DNA of 64,000 nucleotides from Mortierella alpina (Eukaryota > Mortierellomycota > Mortierellomycetes > Mortierellales > Mortierellaceae), in NCBI GenBank assembly GCA_029449245.1, contig JANATF010000014.1, positions 872,501 through 936,500 of the forward strand, written 5' to 3'. The position numbers and the translations under genes were made by a program. The notes beneath the pieces were generated by a model. The model worked only from the letters and a program-made list of their open reading frames with translations. It was not told the origin of the DNA and did not search any database. Position 1 is the stretch's first letter. Each line of letters starts with the position of its first letter. This document shows, one piece after another, positions 43,284 to 52,929 of the stretch.

Positions 43284-43611
43284 TTCGCAAGGCGTAGTTG
43301 ATTTGTTTCTGTCCTGAGTGCCGCTGCTTGATGCTGTCCGATGATAAGGGTCCTCCGTCTAGAGCGAAGGTGTGCTACTGCTGCCTGGATGCACGCCAAT
43401 GAATGAGGTTTGGACACGATGGAGCGTGGGGTTGTGGTGCTTGAGCATGAGAACCGCAGGGAGCAAGCGACCAGAAAGAAACGCGGTGTTGTGGACTGTC
43501 TTTTTTTTTTTTTCTCCAAAGCCAGAAGGGTGAGCTGAACAATCTCTTTCGGTTCCATTTCTAACCGCCAAACACAATACATCCACTCCCCCAACGCGCA
43601 TCGCTGCCCGC
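43284..43611. promoter_or_regulatory. Divergent promoter between VPS28 and the P/Q-rich gene
   Basis: 328 bp between start codons. A run of 14 T at 43500-43514 and a C-rich stretch (cactcccccaacgcgc) just before the plus-strand ATG are the only notable features. Confidence 0.45.
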
Positions 43612-44512
43612 ATGAACAATTATCGCGGAGGACATGGACGAGGAGGCCCTGGCGGACCACAGCACAGGGGAGCAGGCGGTCCTGGAGGCATGGCCATGCA
43701 GTAAGGAAACACCGCATTCAGGTCTTGGATGTCGTAGGCCTCTGTAGCCCGCTTCGCCTTGTGTTGCTTTTGTCCCACTACCTCTGACCCAAATCTCTCT
43801 CATAACGTGCCCTTATAGAGGTGACATGGCTCAGCAACAACAGTTTGGGTTCCAGCAGCGGGGCTTTCCGCCACAAATGATGCCCCACCCGCAGCAGGGA
43901 CAACAACCAGGCCCACCCTTGCCACCGCAACCACTGCAGCAACAACAGCAGATGGGTTTGGTGCCACAGCAGATTCATATACCTTCCACCCAACAAAGCT
44001 CTCGGTCCTTCATGTCAGGAATGCCTTCCCCTTCTTTATCACAGCCAACCGCGATGCCATCAATGGGATATCCGGGAGCAGGGTAAGGAAGGACCACTCT
44101 TTTCCCCCATTCCTCCTTTTTTTTGCTTTCTTCCGACGTGCTGATACCCATAATTTGTAATGTATTATACCTTTTGCGAGCAGATCAGGGTCCGGCATGG
44201 CAAGGACGCCCTTTGGCCCGCCTCTGTCCACTGCAGATCAAGGTCAAAAGTCACACCATGAGGTACACGAGTCGCCAACGTTAAGTGTGAACGGTCCAAA
44301 AAGCTATTTGCTCCGCACGACGATCTCACCCTTCATCTCCTCTTCTCTAGATTCTTCGTAAACACCAGGAAGAGTACGCTTTGAAACAATCAGGGCAGGT
44401 CGCAATGTCACAGGCTCATTCAACAACACCAGGGACGTATATGGGCCTCTCGTCCAGGCACCAGTGCAGCATCGTTCCCATCCTCCCCAGGGTGCCCAAT
44501 CCATATGAATAG
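43612..44512 (+). CDS. Unidentified Gly/Pro/Gln-rich small protein
   Basis: Four exons join in phase: 43612-43700, 43819-44082, 44184-44262 and 44351-44512, giving 197 residues. The N-terminus is an RGG-like Gly/Arg-rich leader (MNNYRGGHGRGGPGGPQHRG) as found in RNA-binding proteins. The middle is rich in Gln, Pro and Met (FGFQQRGFPPQMMPHPQQGQ). Near the end lies a short less disordered segment: ILRKHQEEYALKQSGQVAMS, then CSIVPILPRVPNPYE before the stop. That last segment, with its helical start and the final PNPYE, looks like the functional conserved element. I do not recognise the family; an adaptor of an RNA or chromatin complex is conceivable but unproven. It converges on HSP90 with about 155 bp between stop codons. 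Confidence 0.7.
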
Positions 44513-44667
44513 CAACCGTCAAACGAATAGAACAAGAGAACAGGATGTCATTTTTCATGTGTCATGAATTTTATTTTGTGTCGGCAAATAATTACAATGA
44601 TGGGTGAGAGAACACATTATGACTGAAAGGAAAAAAAAGGGACAAAAGAGTCTACTGTACGAATTGT

Positions 44668-47124
44668 TTAGTCGACCTCCTCCATCTCGCTGGCCTCGAC
44701 AACATCCTCAGCCTCGAGAGCGGGCATGTCAGAGGCAGACTCCTCCTCATCCTCATCAATGGCAAGACCAAGCTTGATCATGCGGTGGATGCGGTCGGCA
44801 AAGGTGTCGGTCTTCTCAATGCTGAAACCAGAGACAACGAGGGCAACGTCGTACATCAAGAGGGTCAAGTCCTTGACGGTCTTGTCGTTCTTGTCAGCCT
44901 CAACCTTGGCCTTGAGGGTCTTGATGATGGCGTTGTTGGGGTTCAACTCGAGAGACTTCTTGGAAGCCATGTACGAGGACATGGATGAGTCACGGAGGGC
45001 CTGGGCCTTCATGATACGCTCCATGTTCGAGGACCAGCCGTAGGCACCGGTGACGAGGACGCAGGGCGACTCGGAGATACGGTTGGAAACCAGGACCTTC
45101 TCGACCTTGTCGCCGAGGATCTCCTTGATCTGGGCGCAGAGAGCCTCGTAGGACTTCTCCTCAGCCTCACGGGCAGCCTTCTCGTCATCATCCTCCTCGA
45201 GCTCGAGACCCTCCTTGGTGACAGAGACGAGCTTCTTGCCATCGTACTCCTTGAGCTGGGTGACGGCGTACTCATCAATGGGGTCAACCATGAAGAGAAC
45301 CTCGAAGCCCTTCTTCTTCAAGACCTCAATGAAGGGAGAGTTCTCGACGGCGACGCGGGACTCGCCGGTGATGTAGTAGATGTTCTTCTGCTTCTCGGGC
45401 ATGCGGGTGACATAGTCCTTGAACGAGGTCATCTCATCCGAAGACTTGGTCGAGTGGTAACGGAGCAATTCAGCGAGCTTGCTGCGGTTCTGGGAGTCCT
45501 CGTGGACACCGAGCTTGATGTTCTTGGAGAAGGCCTCGTAGAACTTGGTGAAGTTCTCCTTGTCCTCGGCAATCTCGGCAAACATCTCGAGACACTTCTT
45601 GACAAGGTTCTTGCGGATGACCTTGAGAATCTTGTTCTGCTGGAGCATCTCACGGGAGATGTTGAGAGGAAGATCCTCAGAGTCGACAATACCCTTGATG
45701 AAGTTGAGCCACTCGGGGATGAGGTCCTCGCAGTCATCCATGATGAAGACACGGCGGACGTACAACTTGATGTTGTTGCGCTTCTTCTTGGTCTCGAACA
45801 TGTCGAAGGGGGCACGGCCGGGAACGAAGAGGATGGCACGGAACTCGAGCTGACCCTCGATGGCAAAGTGCTTGACAGCCATGTGGTCACCCCAGTCGTT
45901 GGTCAAGGACTTGTAGAAGGTGGCGTACTCCTCGTTGGTGATGTCCTCGGGGTTACGAGTCCAGAGGGGCTTGGTCTTGTTGAGCTCCTCGTTCTCGATG
46001 GTCTTCTCCTTGATGGTCTTCTTCTTCTTGTCCTTCTTGTCCTCCTCATCCTCGATCTCCTCGATCTTGGCACCCTCCTCCTTGACCTCCTCCTCCTCAT
46101 CGTCCTCGACCTCCTTCTCGGTCTCCTTCTCGACGGCGAGCTGGATGGGGTAACCGATGAACTCGGAGTGCTTCTTGACAATCTCCTTGATCTTCTTCTC
46201 CTCGAGGTACTCGAGCTGATCCTCCTTCATGAAGAGGCGCATCTCGGTACCGCGGCCCAAGGAGGGGTTGACGGTGTCGCGGGTGATGGTGAAGGAACCA
46301 CCGGCAGCAGACTCCCAGATGTACTGCTCGTCGTCGTTGTGCTTGGAGATGACCTGGACACGCTCGGCGACCAGGTAGGCCGAGTAGAAACCGACACCGA
46401 ACTGACCGATCATGGAGATATCGGCACCGGAGCTGAGGGCCTCCATGAAGGCCTTGGTTCCGGACTTGGCGATGGTTCCGAGGTTGTTGACCAAGTCGGC
46501 CTTGGTCATACCGATACCGGTATCGCGGATGATCAAGACGTTGTTCTCGCGATCGGGGGTGATGCGAATGTACAACTCCTTCTCAGAGTCGAGCTTGGAG
46601 GGATCGGTCAAAGCCTCGTAGCGGATCTTGTCAAGAGCATCTGTGGGACACGGTGGAAGAAGCAAGAAAAAGACAGGTCAGGTCCCTTATCCTATTGCAC
46701 AATAGCTAATGAGCCTCTTGTCCACGAAATATGCTTTGGATCACATACCAGAGGCGTTGGAAACCAACTCTCTCAAGAAGACCTCCTTGTTTGAGTAGAA
46801 GGTGTTGATGATCAAGCTCATCAGCTGAGAGATCTCAGCCTATGGAGGAGAATGGAGGCAAGCGCAATGCGGTTAGTCGACTGGCAGCAGGCTGATCCAA
46901 TATGGCTGTTGGTGTCCAGTGCGATTGATCCACCGCCAGAGGTATGGCGTGTTCTGATCCAAGCAAGCAAGCAAGCACAGGTAAAAAGGCTGGCGAATGC
47001 AGGTCGAGTACAACTCGAATGCATTTTTTTACGAGGCTGCTAGCTCAGACAGGTCAGAGGCGAAACAAGCACAGGAGGAGGGAAGAATGTTGCTTACCTG
47101 GAAAGAAAACGTCTCTTGCGACAT
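44668..47124 (-). CDS. HSP90: Cytosolic HSP90 chaperone
   Basis: The ATP-dependent dimeric chaperone for kinases, receptors and other clients. Three exons (47124-47098, 46839-46749, 46640-44668) give 696 residues, the usual length. The first coding exon is just nine codons (MSQETFSFQ). The second has the family signature ([16 protein letters not shown]). The ATP-binding N-domain contains [40 protein letters not shown] and [13 protein letters not shown] Glu/Lys-rich charged linker follows, then the middle domain ([40 protein letters not shown], with the catalytic-loop Arg). The protein ends MEEVD, the TPR-cochaperone docking peptide, which marks it as cytosolic rather than ER or mitochondrial. 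Codon use is strongly biased to C-ending codons (AAG, GAG, CTC), which fits very high expression. Confidence 0.98.
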
Positions 47125-47196
47125 GGTGGTGTGTGGGTGCGGGGAAGAGTGAAGAGAAGATGAGGAAACAGAAGAAAAAGAACAAAGGGCGGGCCT

Positions 47197-47206
47197 CATA
47201 TATATG
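47197..47206 (-). promoter_or_regulatory. TATA-like box of HSP90
   Basis: The palindromic catatatatg lies about 75 bp upstream of the HSP90 start codon on the minus strand, a reasonable distance for a core promoter with a short leader. Confidence 0.55.
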
Positions 47207-47223
47207 TGCCGCCTCGTCAAAGA

Positions 47224-47241
47224 AAACCTTCCAGCATATTC
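47224..47241 (-). promoter_or_regulatory. Candidate heat-shock element of HSP90
   Basis: The sequence aaaccttccagcatattc has two perfect TTC units ten bases apart (47229-47231 and 47239-47241), with a GCA in the position where the inverted GAA is expected and an AAA at the preceding position. It fits the alternating 5-bp heat-shock-factor pattern with two single mismatches. It lies 20 bp upstream of the TATA-like box, where such elements act. Confidence 0.4.
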
Positions 47242-47447
47242 CGTGAGGAGCACCGACTCTTCTTTGTGCCTGCACTACTATATTTTTCTCCTCGCCAAAC
47301 CAGATGTGAAGGAAATAAGGGACCATAAGAATGGATTTAGCGAGCTGGGAAATAAGGAAATGACGCAATGGTATTTGACTGCCAAGTGGCTACAGGTACT
47401 ATAGTTTCAATTGCGATGAAAATTTCAACCAATCAAAGCAATACAAA

Positions 47448-47519
47448 TCCCTGGTAGTATAGTGGTTAGTATCTCCGCCTGTCACGCGGAAGACCGGGGT
47501 TCAATTCCCCGCCAAGGAG
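47448..47519 (+). tRNA. tRNA-Asp (anticodon GTC)
   Basis: A 72-base intronless tRNA with all arms visible. The anticodon stem-loop is TCCGC-CTGTCAC-GCGGA with anticodon GTC at 47481-47483. The T arm is CGGGG-TTCAATT-CCCCG. The internal promoter B box GGTTCAATTCC is at 47499-47509 and the A box lies in the D arm. The acceptor stem pairs TCCCTGG with CCAAGGA, with a C-A mismatch at pair 4-69. The discriminator base is G, as usual for tRNA-Asp. The 3' CCA is not encoded. Confidence 0.96.
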
Positions 47520-47520
47520 C

Positions 47521-47537
47521 TTTCTTTTTGCATTTTT
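47521..47537 (+). terminator. RNA polymerase III terminator of tRNA-Asp
   Basis: Two runs of five T (47525-47529 and 47533-47537) follow a few bases after the tRNA end, the standard Pol III stop signal. Confidence 0.8.
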
Positions 47538-47784
47538 CTTGTCCATTTTGATCATCGTTCTGTCGCTTACTTCGCTGTGAAGAGAAGTGTTGATTTTTTT
47601 TTATACAGTAGTCGTACCCTGAAGACGCTCATCATGACGATCCGGGCATATGATTGTTCGCGATATTTTATTGCAAAGTTTTGAAAAAGAGTAGGGAGGG
47701 ACGAGATAATGTACAAAGAAATTGGGAGATTGAGGGGAGTGTGGAGAAACTGAATCCTCTGTTTAGAAAAGGGGTGGGGGAGCT

Positions 47785-48880
47785 TCAAGTGGACGATGAA
47801 GCTGCAGCCGATTGTCGCAGCTTTTTGTTCCTGAGCTCATACTGCTGTCTCTCCAGATCGGCAGCCCATAACGCAGCACTACGATATCCATGACGAAAAG
47901 AAAAGACGGCAAATGTTAGTAGAGTGCTAGACTGTTCCAGGAAATTCCGCTGCCTCCCGTGTCCACGTTTCCATCACTGCAGTCATCATTGGGAGAACAG
48001 CAAGCTTCCTCCCATCACTTTACCCTATCGTGTTGGTAAAGCCAAAGAGAATACCAACGAACGGAATCAGCTCCAGTCCTTGAGCAATCACACTGAAGGT
48101 CGTGTATTGTGACTAAAAAGTTAAAAAAAGGGTGTTAGCTACGAAGCGGAGGACAATAGGTCAAGAGAATTCCAACCAAGTGTCCTTAACACTCCATACC
48201 TTTCTCGCTTGGATCCACTCGTCACGCTCCTGCTGTGTCATCTCCTTCATATCAAAGTACCGTCGGTGAACATATGGACTGCGCGCTCTGCCATTGATAT
48301 AACAAAACGCCATGGGTCCCAGCACGGGCACAAAGTTAAGTGGCAGCGTCGCCAGCCAAAGACCCATCCGTTGTCCGAAATGCGAGGTAGAAGCTGTGGC
48401 CTTCTCTACCAGCGCCTTGTGATGTTGCTGCTGCTGCTGTGATCCATGAAGACGGTCTGCTGACGAAGATACTTTGATCACTCCGTTCTCTGAGACTCTG
48501 GCCAAGGGTCCCACCTGAACATTGTCCTTTGAAAGCACACTTTGAAACAATCCTTTGGTCTTTTCCTTCTTGAAGACCTCTCCCATAATGATCGCGACTA
48601 GGAGCGAGGACTCGCCCATGGTCAGGAACATGGTGGACCAGGTCTGGACGCCGATGCCTAGAATCTTGACGCCTGCGAGTCTAGGGAAGGCATTGTCCAT
48701 GACGCTGGTGATCAGTCGGTTCTGGTACTTGAATGTCAGGGCCAGTAAAGGTGTGATGGTTGACACTGCGACTCCCAGTGCCCAGCAGAGTGAACGAATG
48801 AACTGGGGCCCGAGTTGCGAGATGTTGCGACTCAGATAGACGACCCCCATGACAGGGTAGGCTGGGGCTGGGAGAACCAT
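47785..48880 (-). CDS. EI24/RRT8-like multi-pass membrane protein
   Basis: Three exons (48880-48200, 48112-48024, 47878-47785) join in phase for 287 residues. The N-terminus MVLPAPAYPVMGVVYLSRNI matches the start of the fungal family with the EI24 domain that includes the yeast spore-wall and lipid-droplet proteins Rrt8, Lds1 and Lds2. Membrane segments are visible near IRSLCWALGVAVSTITPLLA, TWSTMFLTMGESSLLVAIIM, LWLATLPLNFVPVLGPMAFC and LIPFVGILFGFTNTIGAAL. Between the second and third lies a hydrophilic loop of about 60 residues with a Gln run. The signature GRARSPYVHRRYFDMKEMTQ and the ending TIGAALWAADLE are typical. The biochemical role of the family is unclear. The start is chosen from the family's VLPAPAYP opening; a longer hydrophobic frame upstream is not supported. 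It diverges from the HIT gene across about 275 bp. Confidence 0.85.
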
Positions 48881-49154
48881 GGTGTCTGTGAGAGATGTGT
48901 ACTGTAGGCGGCCTGGGTGGAGATTGACTGTGAGGAGAGAGGTAAAGAAGAGAAAGAAGAGAGGAGAGAAGACAGTTGAGAACGCAGACAACAAAAAAAG
49001 CTTCTGCTATGTCTATGGGGGCAATGTGGCGTGGCAGCTGTCCCCCCCAAAGACTGATGCAAAGACACACTTGTCTCTTCCAGTCCTTTTGACATCATCC
49101 CCCCCTTCGCCCTATCCACTGCTCATTTGCTTCTCCATTGAACCCGCCAAGGCA
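48881..49154. promoter_or_regulatory. Divergent promoter, EI24-like / HIT gene
   Basis: 274 bp between start codons. It has a G/A-rich side next to the membrane-protein gene and a C/T-rich side next to the HIT gene. No TATA box stands out. Confidence 0.45.
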
Positions 49155-50185
49155 ATGCATGCTGTTGCCATCAAGTCACCGCCCCCTAAGCTGTCGCTGT
49201 TCCTGCTAGTCAGCGCGCTCCTCGTGAGCCTAAGGTGGTCGTCCCTGTTCAAGCGGTCCCACAAGCCATGCATCTTTTGCCGGATTGCAGCTGGCAACAC
49301 AAGCGACCATGTTCTTTACCAGGTGAGTTCCTGCTGTGTTCCTATGCTGTAAGGAAGTAGGAGTCGATGAGAGTGAATTCAAAAGTGTGGATGGAATTGC
49401 TAGAGGCGCTTTGTTGTACAAGGAAGAAGATGGGAAACAAGAAATGAGAATCGTGTCGCCACCAACACGCGGCTGGCTGCGAGCCAAAAAAAAATGGTGC
49501 AGCGAAATCATGTTTCCCCCAACCAAAACTGAGTGCCAGATGATCACATTCACAGTGTTTTGGGGGCGAAGAGCAGCGCGATTTAGAGTTCGTTCGTGCC
49601 TCTCGGACTACCATAACCCAACCCCACATCCCACATGGGGATCTTGCAGCATGTGTCAAAGACAGTTGGATCCATGTCTGAACCAGTTGTTCTCCTCCAC
49701 GCCGTGTAGGACCACGAGATGGTCGCCTTCTATGACATCAAACCCGCCGCACATACACACATCCTGATCATCCCTAAGGAGCACATCATCAGCGTCAAGA
49801 CTGTACAGATCTCAGACTATGACCTGTTGCTCAGGATTAAAGCCAAAGCACTCGATCTGCTCAAGACCCTTGGTCACGACCCAGAGACATCAAGGTAAAG
49901 TCGCAGATCAACGCGCTCTTTTTTTTTCAAGGCTTTCTTCACGTTACTCATACGAACCATATCTAACGCGTCCCTTTTGCTCTGCCTCCGCGTAGACTTG
50001 GCTTCCATGTCCCACCTTTCAATACCGTAAATCACTTGCACCTACATGTCCTCGGAGGGTCTTTCAAGTCTGCAGCGACAAGTGTCAAGTACGAGAAGGG
50101 AAGGAAATGGTACATGGAACTCTCGGAGCTACTTGCTGATCTGGAGCAGAGAAGATCCCTTGTCCAGCTTAATGAGAGTGTATAG
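49155..50185 (+). CDS. Membrane-anchored HIT-family nucleotide hydrolase
   Basis: Three exons (49155-49322, 49710-49894, 49996-50185) give 180 residues. The catalytic histidine-triad motif is HLHLHVL in exon 3, preceded by PPFNTVN. Exon 1 contains the zinc-type CIFCRIAAGNTSDHVLYQ start of the HIT fold. Exon 2 supplies the strand-loop VAFYDIKPAAHTHILIIPKE. This order matches the HINT3 branch of the superfamily (nucleoside phosphoramidase or adenylate hydrolase). Unusually, residues 10-30 (KLSLFLLVSALLVSLRWSSL) are hydrophobic and precede a basic KRSHK stretch, suggesting a signal anchor or a mitochondrial/ER leader. The first intron is about 390 bp, longer than usual. The protein ends EQRRSLVQLNESV and converges on the sterol acyltransferase gene. 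Confidence 0.9.
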
Positions 50186-50360
50186 AGCATAGCAACAAAA
50201 GCGCGCCTGCGGGAATAGTAAATATACCCCCCTCCCCCCCCCCAAAAAATAAATGCATCCTGAACGAGAAAAAGTCTGCTTATTTATCAAAATACGTTCT
50301 GGGAACTGGAGGATTGCTATGAAAGTCAATGGATATACGTTCTGATGGGGTGGACGTGAC

Positions 50361-52929
50361 TTATGCATAGCAATAGGCAACACCCAACAATGGTGGTCCA
50401 CAGAACATTGCGAGCCAGAAGAGAGCATTGCCCAGTCTAGGCTTGTCGCGGATCGACTTGTGGTTGCCCATCCACATCAGTGGCAGCTGGAACATCTGCA
50501 ATGCAAAGAGATATAGGCGCACCTTGCGGGTCACCACCATCATCACCAACTCATGGACGCACGACGACAAGAAGAACGTTGCAATCGCCGCTTTGGATTT
50601 CGACAAATGGAAGGACTCGATGCTCGAGTCATACACGTGGCGGAGCAAAAAGTGGTGCACAGGCTTGTTCCATTTGCGTGCCCACTCGTCAAAGCTGACG
50701 CAGTTCCACCAGTCCTCATAAAAGTTGCGATCGGCGAAGCTGTAAGTGGCAATAAGATATGGCTAGAGTGGTTAGATGCTTGCTTTGTTGCTGTTTTGTT
50801 GCTCAAAAGTTGCCGCACGGGCCAGTTGGACTCTTTCTGCAAACAAACTTACCAACTCAGTTCCGCAAAGGCGTTGCAGATGCACTCGAAAATAATGTAA
50901 AAGATCATGAGGTAGTTAAGCATGAAGGGTATCAAGAGCAGCACCAATGCTCGCAAGGGTGAGATGGCTGGGTTGAACACCACGGGGTAAATATAATGCT
51001 CCGTCGTCAAGTAGAGGAGCGTGAACGTTCCTAAGGTCGCGACGGACTTTTCAAACACATACAGCGGGCGGATCCTACAGAAAATACAGCAATTTGGAAC
51101 ATTAGAACGATGCAGGAAGCTACAGCGGATAATCAAGAGATGTCGGCGGTGAGTATGGTTCATACTTGTTGGTGCGTGGGTATTGGAGCTCGTAGATCAA
51201 CGAGGGGACAATGAGATAATCAACAAAATTGATGACGGTGACATTAGCGGGCCACAGCTCGCCATTCTGGCATCGGAGATCGCTCTTGAGTTCCTCAATG
51301 TCCGCAGCGAGAATTCCTGCGTTCACTGCTGCTGGACTGCCAGTATGGTCCTGAAGGAGTGCTGTGGCTGCCTCAGAAGCTCGACGATGGTGGCGTCGAG
51401 AGATACTTTCGTCTTGATCGGGTGACTGGGAGTCTTGGGAATCAGAGTCCAAAGACGAGTCATCGCTGCTGGTCGTAGGGTTGTTGCTGTTGCTGTTGTT
51501 TGCACTTGTACTGCTGGTGCTGGATACTGCATCGTCCTGGGCATCATCGACCGTCTTGCTGTCATCTTTCTTGAGCTGGGCATAAGCAGCCTCACTCTTT
51601 CTGAGCTGGATCAGCTTCTCTGAAAGTTCACCGTTGTATGCGATGTAGGAGTGGATCTTCATCAGCATGGCAATGGCGTGCAGCGTAAAGAATCCGGACT
51701 GGAGCCAAGGCCAATCTCTGTTCAATCATAGTGAGTACGTAATGTTGTTAGTCTAGCAACAAACACGTGTCTGCACGATCGTGTGCCACCATAGTCAATG
51801 CCGCATGTTGCCTTAATCTCCTTTACCTCCAAATGGTCCACGCTGTGGCTAGGAGCAAGAAAAGGACCTGAACACAGTGTTGCACGACCATGCCTGTGAC
51901 CTTGTAGCGCATCCACCCCTTTGCAATGACTTTGATCAACAAGAATGCCAAGCCTGTCGCGAGTACCAGTCCGATATCACTGATTGCCAGCATAATGGCA
52001 TCCTGCGAGAACGATGAGAAGAATGTGCCGCCAAAGGCCTTCCCCACCTTGGTCCACTCCTCGTCAAACGTGATCAATCCGTAGGCACCCATAACAATCC
52101 AGAAGAGGGTGTGGAACCCGCGGAATGGATCTTGGCTCCTTGATAGCTCCTCTGGATCCAGGCGAGAGCTGCGCGCCTCGAACGTGGGACGGCGGACTTT
52201 GCGCTTCCTGGTGGTCGTCGTCGAGATGGTTGCGATGGTGTGGTAACCGTCCGTCGAGGAGGGCGTTCCTGAACCTGAGCTGGACGTCGTGCTGACAAGG
52301 GATGTGGTGCTCGAGCTGGTGTGAAGCGGCGTCCTGATCTCCTGCAGCCTATGCTGCTGGGCCAACGGCGAAGGCGTCTGCGCTGTCGTCACGGAACTCG
52401 ACGGTAGACATGGACCCGGAGGTTGCGCAGATAAGGTTTTGAATGACGCGGATGTGGATGTGGACGGTGCCCGAATTTTTATGCTGTTGGAGTGCTGCGA
52501 GGTCGACGTTTCTTCTTGGAGCTTAACAGCAGCCGCTGCAGAAGAGGCCCTTTGGCGATCCTCTTCGATCTCGGAGCCATTCCCATCTGAAGGGGGTGAT
52601 GGCTGGTACTTTTGGTGCAGAGACTGATGATGCGCGACAAGGTTGTCGAGACCGCCTCTAAGGCTCTTGGGCACCTTGGTCGTTGTCGTTGTCGTAGTCG
52701 TAGTGGTAGTCGTGTCCTCGTCCAGAATTTTATCCTGTCTATCCACAGAGTCCTCGTCCAGGCTCGTTGGGGTGAGGCTGTCCCCGTCCTCTGCGGAACC
52801 GTGGACTGGGTCGTGCTTCTCCAGTGCCGAGTACGACAGTGGGTCCGTGTCCATGTGTTCGAGCGAGTTGCGAATGTGGTCAGCGTCTGGAGGGGGCGTC
52901 AAGAGATTGATGACGGGCTCTGCGGTCAT
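50361..52929 (-). CDS. ARE2: Sterol O-acyltransferase (ARE2/ACAT type, MBOAT)
   Basis: An ER membrane enzyme that esterifies sterols with fatty acyl-CoA for storage in lipid droplets. Exon 1 (52929-51827) has about 250 disordered residues, including 12 consecutive threonines, and then membrane helices from about PFRGFHTLFWIVMGAYGLIT. Exon 2 (51717-51166) has LQSGFFTLHAIAMLMKIHSY, then a Ser/Asn/Asp-rich loop, and INFVDYLIVPSLIYELQYPR, which resembles yeast Are2. Later exons give an FYEDWWN-type catalytic motif region (about 50700-50740), SFDEWARKWNKPVHHFLLRH, and ATFFLSSCVHELVMMVVTRK, where the active-site His lies. The EDWWN motif and the Tyr-Pro-Arg step favour sterol acyltransferase over DGAT1, but some fungal members act on both sterols and diacylglycerol. 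Length is about 760 residues. Confidence 0.87.

Noticed and set aside
45454-46794. 446-codon Leu/Val/Asp/Gly-rich open frame antisense to HSP90
   Set aside because: It is the complement of strongly biased HSP90 codons (GAG/AAG/CTC) and has no motif. HSP90 itself is unambiguous.
48881-48994. Hydrophobic N-terminal extension of the EI24-like gene
   Set aside because: The family begins at VLPAPAYP, matching the ATG at 48880; the upstream frame is a pyrimidine-rich leader.
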